Shown here piece after piece: positions 13,531-24,551 of a stretch of 64,000 bases of DNA (position 1 is its first letter; each line of letters begins with the position of its first letter). Under the pieces are notes generated by a model. It did not search any database. It worked only from the letters and a program-made list of their open reading frames with translations, and was not told the origin of the DNA. A program made the position numbers and the translations under genes. The stretch covers positions 2,046,001 through 2,110,000 of the forward strand of contig CM071590.1 in the NCBI GenBank assembly GCA_036429605.1, written 5' to 3'. The stretch is from Cladobotryum mycophilum. Its lineage: Eukaryota; Ascomycota; Sordariomycetes; Hypocreales; Hypocreaceae.

Positions 13531-13570
<40 letters not shown>
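13449..13570. repeat. Compound pyrimidine tract: (CCCT)n then (CT)n
   Basis: An almost pure pyrimidine tract of about 68 bases made of CCCT blocks is separated by a short spacer from a CT dinucleotide run. It ends about 780 bp before the ATG of the four-TM gene. Pyrimidine-rich leaders are common upstream of fungal start codons, and the G-rich minus strand here could form G-quadruplexes. Confidence 0.9.
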
Positions 13571-13573
<3 letters not shown>

Positions 13574-13819
13574 AAACCTCGTCCTCCTACCTCCGTTCGT
13601 TTGTGTGTCCGGGCCATTTTCTTTTTTGGAAGGGGCCTGTTCTTTGTCTCTCGCTTTTTTCTTTTCTTACGCATCTTGTTTGCTTTGGCAAAGATGCATG
13701 GCTGGAGACCTTGGACGCACTTGTTTGCTCAATTGTATCCATAAGGCCCATCCCTCGGGGTCGAAAAAAGCATCTTCCCGCTCACTTACATAAAATAAAA
13801 GGGACAAACGGAATAAAAG

Positions 13820-13850
13820 CAACAACAACAACAACAACAGCTACAACAAC
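13820..13850. repeat. (CAA)n microsatellite
   Basis: Run of CAA trimers, one interruption, in the upstream region of the four-TM gene. Confidence 0.9.
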
Positions 13851-14352
13851 ATTGACACATCAAACTATCAGCTACTCCGTACAAAAAGAACAAGCTGGCG
13901 CATTAATACGCGTCTCAGATCTCTTTTCAGAGACATACATACCCGCCCGACACTGGTTCAACAGCTCCGCCACCTGCATGGTCCAAGGGCCCTATTGCTT
14001 TCTTTTTCTCTCTTCTTTTTTGGTCCGGGGAAAAAGCATCTAATACTCCAGCACCCAAAGGGGGGGTTGGGGTCTAAATCCCGTCCGACGCTTTCATTCA
14101 TCAAGCCATTGAAGGGCTGTGTTTTGCCTCTCTCGCTCTCTCCTCCTCTCTCTCTTTCGGGTCAAGACTTTCTTCCTCACCGACAAGCAAACAGCTGGCC
14201 ATAACGGCCCAGCCATAGCTTTGTCTTTTTTTGTTCTTGTCTTGATCACCCTCCGGCCACCCCTTTAGGTTCTTCTTAAAGACCTTCAAGGTGCCATTCG
14301 TTCATTCTACTCTTGCGGGACCGACCGGTTCGTCTCCTCAGACACCACCACA

Positions 14353-15713
14353 ATGGCTCGCTTTCTTTCTTTAGCTCTCGGAGCTCTGGCTCTGATTTCA
14401 ACAACGGCAACCTTGGTTACGCAGGCTGTTCTTAGTATACATATTGATCACTACTCACCTGGACGAACGGCTTCCATCGTATCTGCTATTCTGGAGGCCT
14501 TCTTGTTGGTCCCTCTTTTCTGGTTATGTGCACCGATATTCTTTCCTTCAATTAGTGCACAGTCGAAACGGCAGCTTGGCATCGTCTTTGGCCTGGGAGT
14601 CCTGGTATGTACTCTGGCCACCGGGGCTTCAATTATTGCCCTGGCCTACACGAGGAAGACGGAACACAAGACACCAATGAGCATCGTCACTGCGTGTGCG
14701 GTTCTTCTTGTACTCTCCTTTCCTAGTCAACTCACTTTCCTCATCCTTCACTTCTTGACGGCTCGAACCGACACCATTAGCACCTCATGGTCTTTCCATA
14801 AAGATGAAGAGAATGGACGGCGGTCACGAAAGATTAATCTCAAAGCGATTCGATACAGCCAGACACTCCCAATCATGAACCAGTCACAACGCAACACTCT
14901 CGATATGCAACCACTGGAGAGTCCTAGATCCATCAGTGGCTACTCGACAGTGGATACTATTCGTGTATCCTTGGGCTCTGTGACTCATGTCATCAGACCA
15001 GCCTCATCCATGTCCAAGCTGCTCCCGTCAAAGGAATTTGATAGGGGCGTATCCATGGAATCTAACACAAACAGAAGCAGTGGCGGCGACACATTCGACT
15101 CGTGGGATACGTCAGCTGTTGATGTACACAACCGGCAGGCCGTCTTGGAGATATCGTCACCAACACTTCCCAAGCCCCCCGCTGCCTCGAAACAATTCCC
15201 GCCAGCCCAGCGCCTAGCCGCAGCCCGTCTCCTGATTCGCTGTCTGATCTTGAGCCCCCTCGTTTGCGAAATCGGAGCCGAAGCTACAGCCCTGTGTCCC
15301 TTGATCGTGAGCGACTACCGACACCAACCACACCGGGCACTAGCAGCGAAGCTCATATCCATCCCCTCTTCCGATCCGACTCTCCTGACCCACATCCCAT
15401 GGCGACGCCAGGTACCATTGTCGTGGCGGCGCCTGATGCCGGCCGGGTGATTGTGCATCGGGCCAGCAACCGGTCGCTTAACCGGATGCGGAGCGGCAGC
15501 TTGCCCAAGACCCCCAGCCCACTGAGTAAACAGGGAGGTTTGGAGGATGGTCAGTCACCAGTGCTTCAACAGCAAGGCGAACTGAGCATCATCACGGGCA
15601 CCAAATCAGAAGAACCGGAGCCAGAGACTCCTCGTCCCCAGACTGAGAGAAAAATGACGCCGCCAGTGCCTGAATGGCTGCTGAGCGGAAGGGCTGGAAC
15701 CCGGTATCCCTGA
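14353..15713 (+). CDS. Four-TM membrane protein with Ser-rich tail (apparent frameshift)
   Basis: The ATG at 14353 sits in the good fungal context CACAATGG. Frame 1 runs uninterrupted to about 15180 and shows four hydrophobic segments, near residues 5-27, 41-62, 76-98 and 108-130, then a long polar tail rich in Ser/Pro. From about 15183 the protein-like signal moves to another frame, which reads LETIPASPAPSRSPSPDSLS, then RNRSRSYSPVSLDRERLPTP and RMRSGSLPKTPSP, to the stop at 15713. No intron explains the switch. It coincides with a C6 run (15175-15180), and one more C there would join both frames into 453 residues. The tail, with SPVS, SLPKTPSP and similar motifs, looks like a phosphorylated cytosolic region. 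I recognise the general look of an uncharacterised Sordariomycete family but no function. Frame 1 continues to 15450 if the break is real. Confidence 0.7.
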
Positions 15714-17177
15714 GAATGGGATCATACTGTCTAGAAGAACAGTTGACGACCTGACGTGTCAATATTCATTCTTAAGCTTGTACGAACAGAAGCGGCGGCG
15801 GCGGCGGCGGCTAGATTGCCGCTGCATAATGTCTCCTTTATCAATTTAGACGAGAAAAATGGGAACAAGAAAAAAACACCTGAGGGAAATAGATAGATAG
15901 GCAGCAAAAGGGAACGATAACGGATATGGGCGATGATACCACAATTGTTGATGGATTGGATGCTTGATGAGCGAGGCGTTTTGTATTCAAAATTTTCTCC
16001 CTGGAACGAAAGGAAACGAAAGAAAAGGGACGATGTAAAGATAATGCGAATGAATAGTTTCTAATGATATGATTTCAATGGACGGCATTAAAGTGTTTTG
16101 TTTGTATTGTTCACTGTTGTCTGCGTGAAAGGGATGCATGTTGATGATGATGATGTGTTTTTGGTGTGGGGACGCCGTGTGACGATGGTGAAATGGATCC
16201 ATTCGAATGGATGACTGCCTGCGCAACTTGTCCTGCCCTGTCCTGCCCTGCCCCGCCCTTTGTTTGTTTGGGTCTTGCTGGTTCTTACGGTGATGAGGTG
16301 CCCTTAGTTCTGGAGCCTCCAGCCACTGTAGGCACTACAGTGAGACACCCAATAGGCCTAAGCCTACGTACACACATCCGCTGTAGAGGTACCTTTACCT
16401 CTTCAAGTATCCATGGATCTCTCCCGTCATCACAGAGTTGAAGCTTTTTAAGGTGCCGAATTAACCTCAAAGAGGCAATGCCGATCAGTTCAGAAGCCCT
16501 TTGGTGGTGTCAAACTTGATGAGGTATTACTGTAAGTAGTTGGGATATTGCCTTTTCTTATCTCATTTTTTGGAGGGGAGGACAGATAGATGCTCATCGC
16601 ATCCATTCTTTATTACGGATACTCGTATAGGTATGTACTTGTAGACGGCAGCCAAGGCTCCTAGAACATTCGTAATCTAGGTAGGTACCTCCTCACTACC
16701 TTGTAGCCTGTAGGTAAAGGTACCTTATGTATGTGCTACTGCATGAGCATGGGCATGAGCATGAAAGGGTTCATTTTCCGTTTGTGGAGATGCCAATGGA
16801 CGGACGTCAACAAGGCCAAACACAAACAACAAGTCACACATACATCCATACCTGATCTGACCTGACCTGACTTGACCCCACCTTAAGCCAGCCCTGGGCA
16901 ATGAATGAGTAGCAGCCTGAACAACTTCCACTGGCGCCGCCACTTCTTCATCTCTGTCAAAACGTCAAACACACCTTTTAGGCCAACCATCTGCTTCGTC
17001 ATCTGCAGCCGGTTCCTTTCTCTCCCTCTTCCCTCTTCCCTCCCTCTCCCTCATACCAGCGCCTCCACAACCAAACGGGCCCCAGAGCATCGAAAAACAA
17101 CAAAAGAGACTTCTTCCTCCCCCTCTTCTTCTTTCGAAGCAGCCGTCCAGCTGCGTAATACGTTTTTTTCGCCCATC
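15714..17177. other. Intergenic: 3' flank of four-TM gene and upstream region of RAD23
   Basis: No gene is supported. It holds (GGC)n at 15792-15811, a cluster of GGTACCT/TAGGTA-type motifs at 16630-16735 including one TACTTGTA (16636-16643), and a pyrimidine-rich, CTTCCCTC-type leader at about 17020-17130 just before the RAD23 start. Confidence 0.6.
15792..15811. repeat. (GGC)n microsatellite
   Basis: About six perfect GGC trimers, shortly after the stop codon of the four-TM gene. Confidence 0.9.
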
Positions 17178-18829
17178 ATGAAGGTCACATTCAGAGTACG
17201 TTCGCTTAGTTCCGGGGGCCTGGTGTGCGCAAATCGGTCTATCCCGTTTTGCCGCAAGGGCCAGTGTAATTTTTTGTTATTTTTTATTTTTATTTTTTTT
17301 TATTTTTGCATTATTCTCGGATTGCTAACATCGTCACCTCTCTCGTAGGATCTCAAGCAGCAAAAGTTTGTCCTCGATGTCGAGCCCACGGACCTGGTAC
17401 GTCCCCGCCGAGCCGTCCCGCCGCTGCTACATGGATCGCCACCTCTCTTCTCTCGACGGCATAGTAATAGAGACTCCGGCTAACAAAAAGCACCATCATA
17501 GATCTCGTCGGTTAAGGCTAGGATCGCTGAGGAAAAGGGCTGGGACCCCAAGACTCAGAAGCTCATCTATTCAGGTTGGATTTAACTGCGCCGCTTCGCT
17601 CGCCATACTCCATCTAACCGTACCCGTAGGCAAAATTCTGAAGGATGAGGAGACTGTCGCATCCTATAACATTGAGGAAAAGGGCTTCGTTGTCTGCATG
17701 GTAAACAAGGTATGCAGTAACGGTGGTTTGGACTCTCGAGCAACAATGTTGACTGACCTCTTGCCATAGCCCAAGCCTGCTCCCTCAGCACCGCCTGCAG
17801 CTTCAGCTGCACCGCCAGCTACACCAGCCCAACCCGTAAGCAGCACTCCCGCTGCTCCCGCTGCGCCGTCTCAGACCTCCTCAGCTCAAGCTCCTCCGCC
17901 TGCGACCCCTACCCCTACTCGGTCCGTCGATGTTGGCGGCTCGCGTCCCTCTGAGCCATCTGGCTTGGCTATGGGCGCAGAACGTGCTGAAGCCATTGCC
18001 AACATGGAAGCCATGGGATTCGAGAGGAGTCAAATCGAAGCGGCCATGCGCGCGGCGTTTAACAACCCTGATCGTGCTGTCGAATATCTTTTGACGGTTA
18101 GTGTCAATTCGAATCTGCTTTCACTATCCTTTCACTGACTTGCAACCAAAGGGAATCCCCGAGAACATCCAGCAGGAACGAGATCAGCGCCATGCCGCCC
18201 CCACGACCGCAGCTCCGGCGCCCGCTGCCGCTGCCGCTGCCGGTGTCACCGGTGGCGAGGACGATGGCGGGGTGAATCTGTTTGATCTTGCTGCGCAGCG
18301 AGGCGGGGGCGGCAGCGGTGGTAGTGGTCGAGCTGCCAGTGCCAACCCTACGGCTGCTGCTGCTGCGGCCGCCGGAGCAGGCGATTTGGGAAATTTGGAC
18401 TTCCTCCGCCACAATCCCCAGTTCCAGCAGCTCCGTCAAGTGGTTCAGCAACAGCCTCAGATGCTAGAGCCAATTCTTCAACAACTTGGCGCCGGAAACC
18501 CTCAGCTGGCCCAGCTCATTGCCTCGAACCCGGACCAATTCCTTCAGTTGCTCGGTGAGGATGCCGAGGACGATGTGCCTCTGCCTCCCGGGGCCCAAGC
18601 TATTTCAGTTACGGAGGAAGAGCGAGACGCCATTGAGAGGGTTAGTCCTACACCTGCTTTTTTTTGTTTCTCATGTGAATTTCTTAGCTGACCCATTTGA
18701 TAGTTATGTCGTCTTGGTTTCGACCGCGATCAAGCTATTCAAGCTTACTTTGCGTGCGACAAGAACGAGGAGCTTGCAGCCAACTTCCTCTTTGATCAGC
18801 CCGAAGATGATGAACCCCCGACAAACTAA
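17178..18829 (+). CDS. RAD23: UV excision repair / proteasome shuttle protein Rad23
   Basis: Seven coding exons give 386 residues: 17178-17195, 17349-17396, 17502-17574, 17630-17709, 17770-18096, 18152-18640, 18704-18829. All junctions restore frame, and the first exon codes for only six residues (MKVTFR). The order is an N-terminal ubiquitin-like domain (1-73, with EEKGWDPKTQKLIYSGKIL and NIEEKGFVVCMVNK), a Pro/Ala linker, UBA1 (about 141-185, IANMEAMGFERSQIEAAMRA), an Ala/Gly linker, the XPC/Rad4-binding STI1-type domain (about 262-316, NPQFQQLRQVVQQQPQMLEP) and C-terminal UBA2 (about 332-380, LGFDRDQAIQAYFACDKNEE). In the family the UBL docks on the proteasome, the UBAs bind ubiquitin chains, and the STI1 domain binds Rad4 for nucleotide excision repair. 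It is complete and convergent with BDP1. Confidence 0.96.
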
Positions 18830-19550
18830 AGATTTCGATTGAGAGCAAGGAATTATGGGAACGTATGTTACGATAATAAGAGAAGTAGTCACGAAGTTTA
18901 TCGAACGGCCTTATGAAGGCATTATGACGATTTGATGGGCCATCTATCGTGGGAGAGCCTCGTTGTGAACGACCCAGCCGAGCCAACTTGGCTCAGATAT
19001 GACATTCATAGGTTAGCACTGGTGGGAAAGGAACTGTATCAGCTTCAATTTTTGCGCGGTATACGGACGAAACACGGGAAGACTATTGATATCCAAATTG
19101 GCAATCACCTAAGTTAGACTGAGGTCTACATCGTCAAATTTGTCCACGTAACCACCTCCCCCTCCCTTTAGCATGAGGAGTTATGAACACCAAAATGATG
19201 ACGCACTTTACGAGGGCAAATTAATTCGAATCAAGCTATTTCGCATTGCTATCTGTTTTGGCCTGTTGTACCATGTTTGTTTGTTTGTTTTGTCCGGCTG
19301 TTATTTTTTCGCCAGTCATGTGTAGATCTCTGTTAAGCAAAGTTTCATCTACAAAGTTCCCTTCCCCCTTCCCCCTTAATTCAACAAACCCAATCCTTGA
19401 GGGGTATCATGTTCCATCCGTTGGTTTGCTCTTTGCGCCGTTTCTATGCTGCCCCGGTACCGTATTAAATAAAATAAAAATAACACACACACACACACAC
19501 ACGCACATGAAGAATGTGCTCCTAAAAAAAGAAGGAAAGGGGGAAGGGAA
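18830..19550. other. Convergent 3' spacer between RAD23 and BDP1
   Basis: Both neighbours end into this 721-bp spacer, so it should hold two 3' UTRs. It contains an (AC)n run at 19483-19504 and an AATAAAATAAAAATAA stretch just before it (19467-19482) that could serve RNA 3'-end formation. No gene seen. Confidence 0.55.
19483..19504. repeat. (AC)n microsatellite
   Basis: Ten to eleven AC dinucleotides close to the 3' end of BDP1. Confidence 0.9.
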
Positions 19551-21350
19551 TCATGCTTCCGTGACGATGGGCTCGCCGTTTAATCCGTAGGCGATGGTTT
19601 GTTTACCCCTTTTCTTACCCTTCTTTTTCTTCTTGCCACCTTCCTCGCCCTCTTCATCGGCGAAGAGCTCCTCGCGCTTCTTGCGCATGATTTCGGCCTG
19701 CTCGTCGACGATGCGCTTCTGCTCGGCCTCGAAGCCTTCTTGGATCTTGCGGTGCTCAGCCTCGATGGACTCGACGGACTCGAATTCTATTCCGGTAAAG
19801 GCCTTGTACTCGTCAATGTCGATCTTGGTCGTCTTCTCGCCGACGACGGCGGCGTTGATGCGCTCCGGGCAGTGGCGCTCCTCGCGGTTGTACTTGAGCT
19901 TAACGTGGCGGCGCTGCTTGTTAGGGAACATCTTGGAGATCATCTCGAACTCGGTGCCGAACATGCGGAGCCCGCGGTAGAAGAGCTCCGTCTCGTCGTC
20001 GGTCCAGATGTTGGGGCCCTTGAGCTTGGACGTGTTCATGAATGAATTACTAGTAATCAGTCTGGTGAAGTCGTTCTCCTCGACCGTCTCCATATCGCCC
20101 CGGTTGGCGTTGGCGCGGGCGTGCCGGTCCATGACCAGCGAGCTCTGGTCCACGATGATCTGGCCGTCGACGATGCGGAATTGGGGCCCAGCAGTCGCCG
20201 CCGGTGTGGGCGTTGATGCGTCGGCCGGTGTCGAGCTCTGGCTCTTGGTCGCCTGGTCGGCAGCAGCAGCAGCAGTAGTTGCAGCAGTAGTGGGGGTATC
20301 TGGTGCCTCAGACGCATCGCGGCTCTCATCTCCTCCGTCCTTCTTAAGTTTGGCTTTTAGTCTAGCCTGTCGCTCTCGATTTCGAAGTTCATCGTGCCGA
20401 CTAAACTTTTTGCCAATGTGCAAGTCTTTGGTCAAATCGGTCATTTTGAGTTTCTGCAGGTCCACGACCTGAGCCTCCGCATCCTCTGGCGTAACCGAAC
20501 GGGCTCGCCGTGGCTTCGCCGGGTCACTGGGTGTGGTAGCCTTGGGCTTCCTGGGCTGTTTGGGTGTTGTTGCTGTGCCATCTGCATCTTGCGCAGTTTT
20601 CCGTTGCCTCTTCCTTGGACGGGCCTCTGCGTCTTCGGCGCCGTTTGCATCTTGCGACGCAGTTTCAGTCGCCTTCCTTCTTGCTCTTGTCCTCGGCGCC
20701 ACGGGTTTTGGAGTTTGCGACGCTAGCTGGGTCGGTGTATTTTCTGCCTCTATCGGTGTAATATCCTGTGGCTGGTCCGAGTTTGTTGACTGTATGAGCG
20801 GTGCAAGTTCATGGGATTCCTGTATGGTAGAGGGGGTGTCTCTAAGTTCTGGTGCGATTAAAGAGTCCGCAATGGTTGGTGGGGGTGTCAAATTTTGAAG
20901 TCCGTAAGAAATCTTTGGGCGTTGTTCCTTGACGTTCGGTTCTTCGTGGGATGATTTATCGATTGTAGCGACATTATCCGCAGGATTTGGATCGACGTCC
21001 GAGGTACTCGTGGCAGTGGGCGATGCACCTGGGATGGACTCTTGGTCTTGGCGCTGTTCATTAACACCATCGTGACTCGTCGAAGCTGGTGTAACCGGTA
21101 TGGGCTGTGGCGCATCCGCTACTCTCGAGGAATCACCATCATCGGTAGAATCGCCAGACAATATGCCATTATGCGATTGATCCTGACTGTCTGTGATCGG
21201 CGCCTCGACTGTTGTTGTGCTTGGTATAGATTCCGGCTCGATGTTCTTGGTGACTTGAACTGTGGTGGCGGGGGCCGCGGGGCGAGGTCGAGTGGATGGG
21301 ATTTTCGGTTTAAAGGCAAGACCGCCCTTCTTCTTGAACATGGAACTCAT
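19551..21350 (-). CDS. BDP1: TFIIIB subunit B'' (Bdp1), SANT/Myb-domain protein
   Basis: Single exon of 599 residues. I start at the ATG at 21350, because it gives MSSMFKKKGGLAFKPKIP, typical of fungal Bdp1; the frame stays open upstream to 21395 but only with a TTG. The N-terminal half is disordered and rich in Pro/Thr/Ser/Asp, with basic patches (residues about 220-290). Residues about 405-500 carry the conserved core: RGDMETVEENDFTRLITS, then the SANT domain GPNIWTDDETELFYRGLRMF, GTEFEMISKMFPNKQRRHVK and LKYNREERHCPERIN. The tail is charged (EEGEEGGKKKKKGKKRGK). Bdp1 joins TBP and Brf1 in TFIIIB to place RNA polymerase III on tRNA, 5S and U6 genes. The gene is divergent to BRE1. A GCA/Ala-Thr repeat lies near 20264-20290 inside the coding region. 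Confidence 0.94.
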   Translation of the reverse strand: MSSMFKKKGGLAFKPKIPSTRPRPAAPATTVQVTKNIEPESIPSTTTVEAPITDSQDQSHNGILSGDSTDDGDSSRVADAPQPIPVTPASTSHDGVNEQRQDQESIPGASPTATSTSDVDPNPADNVATIDKSSHEEPNVKEQRPKISYGLQNLTPPPTIADSLIAPELRDTPSTIQESHELAPLIQSTNSDQPQDITPIEAENTPTQLASQTPKPVAPRTRARRKATETASQDANGAEDAEARPRKRQRKTAQDADGTATTPKQPRKPKATTPSDPAKPRRARSVTPEDAEAQVVDLQKLKMTDLTKDLHIGKKFSRHDELRNRERQARLKAKLKKDGGDESRDASEAPDTPTTAATTAAAAADQATKSQSSTPADASTPTPAATAGPQFRIVDGQIIVDQSSLVMDRHARANANRGDMETVEENDFTRLITSNSFMNTSKLKGPNIWTDDETELFYRGLRMFGTEFEMISKMFPNKQRRHVKLKYNREERHCPERINAAVVGEKTTKIDIDEYKAFTGIEFESVESIEAEHRKIQEGFEAEQKRIVDEQAEIMRKKREELFADEEGEEGGKKKKKGKKRGKQTIAYGLNGEPIVTEA

Positions 21351-21918
21351 TGCAGCGTTGAACGATGATGCTAAAGGTTGGGGGCATAGGGTCAATGTCG
21401 TCCCATGGCGCAGTGGATAAAGAGGTTATTGCGACTGCTGCATGAAGAAAAACAGTGGAAGGTGACTGGACCCAAAAAGTTGGATTTTTTTCCATCTGCG
21501 CGGGACCCCGAAATCAGAGATTGTTCCATAACGCTAAACCACAGAGTGGGGTGCATTATCAGCAGCGAAGTTTAGCCGTCACATGCACCGATAAGCAAAA
21601 ACTGGAACAGGTCTAGTACCGCACTAAACCGTTTTGGCGCGCGGACGTGCCTCTTTGATTTGCGAGGCAACTTCGAAATTTCAACTCCTGGCCAGACAAC
21701 ACCTCCCCATCATCACCACGCCATACTTTCGCGACTTGCTGCATGACCGCCTAAACGACCCGCCCCTGGACGACATTTGGCTTCGGGGCCGTGAAGCGTT
21801 CAATTCCTCTCTTTGTGCTCCCTTTCCCCCTCCATCCACGACTCCTTTTCACGCGCTCTCTCTGATGCCTGTTGCAACGACGCCATCTGCCTCGCCTCGT
21901 CCATCCACGCTTTCAAAG
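21351..21918. promoter_or_regulatory. Divergent promoter region between BDP1 and BRE1
   Basis: This 568-bp spacer separates the two start codons and must serve both genes if no longer leader exists. The BRE1 side (21800-21870) is pyrimidine-rich. If BRE1 starts at the upstream in-frame ATG (21865), the spacer is 514 bp. Confidence 0.5.
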
Positions 21919-24551
21919 ATGGAGGACAGGAAGAGACCTGCCATCAGCGGCGCCGATGATCTCGCCCCTCCGAGTAAGAGAGTTGCCGTCAATGGATCCA
22001 AGGCCAAGGACGATGCTCTTGAAATGAAAGAGGAGAGTTGGGTTGAGGTAAGTGTCGCACGACACATTCTTTTCCACCTCATCCGCCGTACCCCGACACA
22101 CAAATATATCCTGTCAACGTCCTGCACATTATGTATCTCGAGTTTCCTTCATTCACCATGTCAACTGCGGCCTCTATCGGGCTTCGTTGCTGGATGATAG
22201 CGCTCACCAAGCCAGTGATGATGCTCGCTGCGAAGCGACAGCACTCAGCGGCTATTGCAAAAAAACTCCGCTCTGTTCATCCACTACTCTACCGCACGTT
22301 ACGTCTACCGTGACAACACCCACCTCGCACTTGCTGCCTATCGACTGCCGCGGGAGGAATCAGGCGCTGACTTGGTATTTCAGGCGTACACAAAGGGAGC
22401 CATATATCGACAAATGCAAGAATACAGTCGAAAAGCAGCAACCGCCGAATCACGACTTGAAGAGCTGCATAAGCGATCTGTACATCACGATGACCATCTG
22501 CGGCTTATTGACGCCTGGTGGCGACAGGTATGCACACCAGCCGCGATTTTCGTCGGGACCCCTTACTGAGATTGGAAACAGGTTTTGGAAGAAATAGAGA
22601 TTTTAGCCGAGTCCAAGATATCCTTACCGTCAAAAGTGTCAGGTATGTGGGGGTTTCCCGTCGCCGAACTATATACTCAGGCTAATCGAGAAAATCCATA
22701 GACCCACCATATCTTACGGGTGTACTTTTCAAAGACCTGCATGATTTCCAGACACATCTACAAGAGAAGGGCAAGATCATTAAGTTAAAGGCAGAATCGC
22801 TGCTCACCCGTCTATCTACCCAGAGAGAAAATATCACACCTCAGATCGCCACGCTAGAAAGCAAAATCGCCAGTCTTCTCGCAGCACAAAAGGAATATCT
22901 CCTCAGACTGGATCGACTAAGTGGAGAAAAGGAACAGCTCTCAGAACAGCTGAATGCCGCCACACTACGGTATTTCAAAGCGGAGAAGAAGTTGGATCGG
23001 GCCAAGAGTGCGCAGGTTCAGAAGTTGGAAAAGCAGGCCTTTGTCAACGCTACTCAACAAGCAGCCGCATCCAGCGAAGAAAAGTCAGAAACTGGTGAGG
23101 TAAACGGGAACGCAGGTGAACTCGTAGCCAAGTATGAGGAAGCTACTGCCGTTGCAAACAAGCAGAAGGAACAACTTGAAGGATTGCTTGCAGAGCTCAA
23201 GACTCTTCAGGACGAAAACTCAAGCCTCAAGGCACGAAGGGAAACATGGACCGACGAAGAATTTATCCGGACAGACGTATTCAAGCAATTCAAAGGCCAG
23301 AACGAGGACCTCATCAAGCGAATCAACAACCTTGAGGCAACCAATAAGCAATTGCGCGAAGAAGCCGAGAAGCTCCAGGCGGAACGAACATCCTTTCGAA
23401 ATCAGTTGGAGGCGGATGCGAACCAAATCACACAAGACTTGGAGGCCGATATCATTGCTAGAGATCAGGATCTTGCTCGCGTGCGCTCAGCCCGAGACGA
23501 GATTCTTGCCGAAAATACTCAACGAAAGGCGAATATGGAGCAGGAGAGGACTGCAAACGAGCATCTCAAGGAATTAGTCGCCGCGAAGGAAGACCGTATC
23601 TCTGCCCTAGAGTCCCGGCTTGCCCGTCTCCAAGCAGCGGAAGACCAGGAAATGGTCGACACAAGCGATCTCCAAGGTATCTCGGAAGATGAGCTTCGAT
23701 CAAGATACAAGAAGCTCGATCTAGATTTCCGATCCATTAATCAGGAGTTGCCAGCCATTGAGAAGGCGTACAAGAAGATGAAGGATGTTGCTCAGAAGAA
23801 GGTGATGGATTACGTGACTCTGGAGGAGAAGGTCGCACTGCTTATTGCAGAGAAGAGCAAGGCCGACCAGAAGTATTTTGCTGCCCGAAAGGATGCCGAT
23901 ACTCGAAACAACGAGATACGCTCTCTACGACACCAGAATGGCAAGAGTGCTGAAATTATTTCTCAACTCAAAGACCTAGAGGCACAGAACCGATCTTTGC
24001 TAGGCAATCTGGAGAAGCAGGTTGCAGATTTGAGACAATCCAATGCAAGCATTGTGGCGGAAAGCAAGAAAATGGAGGCAACGAGCTTAGAAGCCGTGCG
24101 ACGGGCCGAGTCCTTGAACAAACAGGTGGGAGATTTGACTAGTTTGGTCAAGTCCAAGGACTCAGCTTCCGCAGTCGTCAAGGAGCGGAATACGATGCAA
24201 GAAACCGAGGTGGAGAAATTAAAGGTTCGGATCGACCACTTACAAAAGGAGCGAGACAACTGGAAGCAGAAAGCACTCAGCAACTCATCTGAAGAAGAGG
24301 AAATTCTGCGGGTAAGTTTCGATACATTACTATTCCATAAAAAAACCTGAATCAAAGTGCTAACGCCAATGTCATAGTCCATGGCCTTGTGTACGGTGTG
24401 CCGTACCAACTTCAAAAACACCGCCTTGAAAACATGCGGTCACCTTTTCTGCAGCAAATGCGTAGACGACCGTATCAGCAACCGCATGCGAAAATGCCCC
24501 AGTTGCTCCCGAGCATTCGATAAAATGGACGTCATGCAAGTTCATAATTAA
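21919..24551 (+). CDS. BRE1: E3 ubiquitin ligase Bre1 (histone H2B), RING finger
   Basis: Five exons: 21919-22047, 22384-22527, 22582-22642, 22702-24311, 24378-24551; 705 residues, all in frame. The start at 21919 gives MEDRKRPAISGADDLAPPSKR, the usual Bre1 beginning; an in-frame ATG 54 nt upstream (21865) would add 18 residues. The body (about 45-640) is almost all coiled coil, including YRQMQEY, HHDDHLRLIDAWW and long Glu/Lys/Gln heptads. The C-terminal RING (about 653-692) reads CTVC, CGHLFCSKC and CPSC, with the cysteines and histidine in C3HC4 order. Bre1 with Rad6 monoubiquitinates histone H2B, which supports H3K4/K79 methylation and transcription elongation. The first intron, 336 nt, is much longer than the others in the window. 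Confidence 0.96.

Larger units (their letters stand above)
10360..14352. other. Intergenic stretch, 4.0 kb, rich in simple repeats
   Basis: No gene is supported. It contains the 3' flank of the helical-repeat gene and a long upstream region of the four-TM gene. Notable items are T18 at 11434-11451, (AT)n at 12089-12105, (GA)n at 12455-12487, AGTCC and AAGC tandem copies at 13197-13247, CCCT-type tracts at 13449-13516, (CT)n at 13534-13570, (CAA)n at 13820-13850, and four copies of TACTCCGTA or its complement (11629, 12104, 12516, 13873). Open frames across 13101-14043 are low-complexity translations of these repeats. Confidence 0.6.

Noticed and set aside
13101..14043. Open frames of 157 and 231 codons on + strand
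   Set aside because: They are translations of CCCT, CT and CAA repeats (poly Pro-Ser-Leu), with no conserved segment.
15181..15260. Intron as an explanation for the frame change in the four-TM gene
   Set aside because: No donor/acceptor pair with normal branch site joins the frames without removing the protein-like overlap; a single-base homopolymer loss fits better.
18104..18451. 115-codon minus-strand frame
   Set aside because: Antisense shadow of the Ala/Gly-rich part of RAD23.
19594..20472. Three open frames of 128-154 codons on + strand
   Set aside because: Antisense shadows of the BDP1 coding region, which has clear SANT-domain evidence on the other strand.
21403..21430. tRNA A-box-like TGGCGCAGTGG next to BDP1
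   Set aside because: No B-box (GGTTCGANNCC) at a suitable distance and no cloverleaf; the match is probably chance despite the attractive neighbour.
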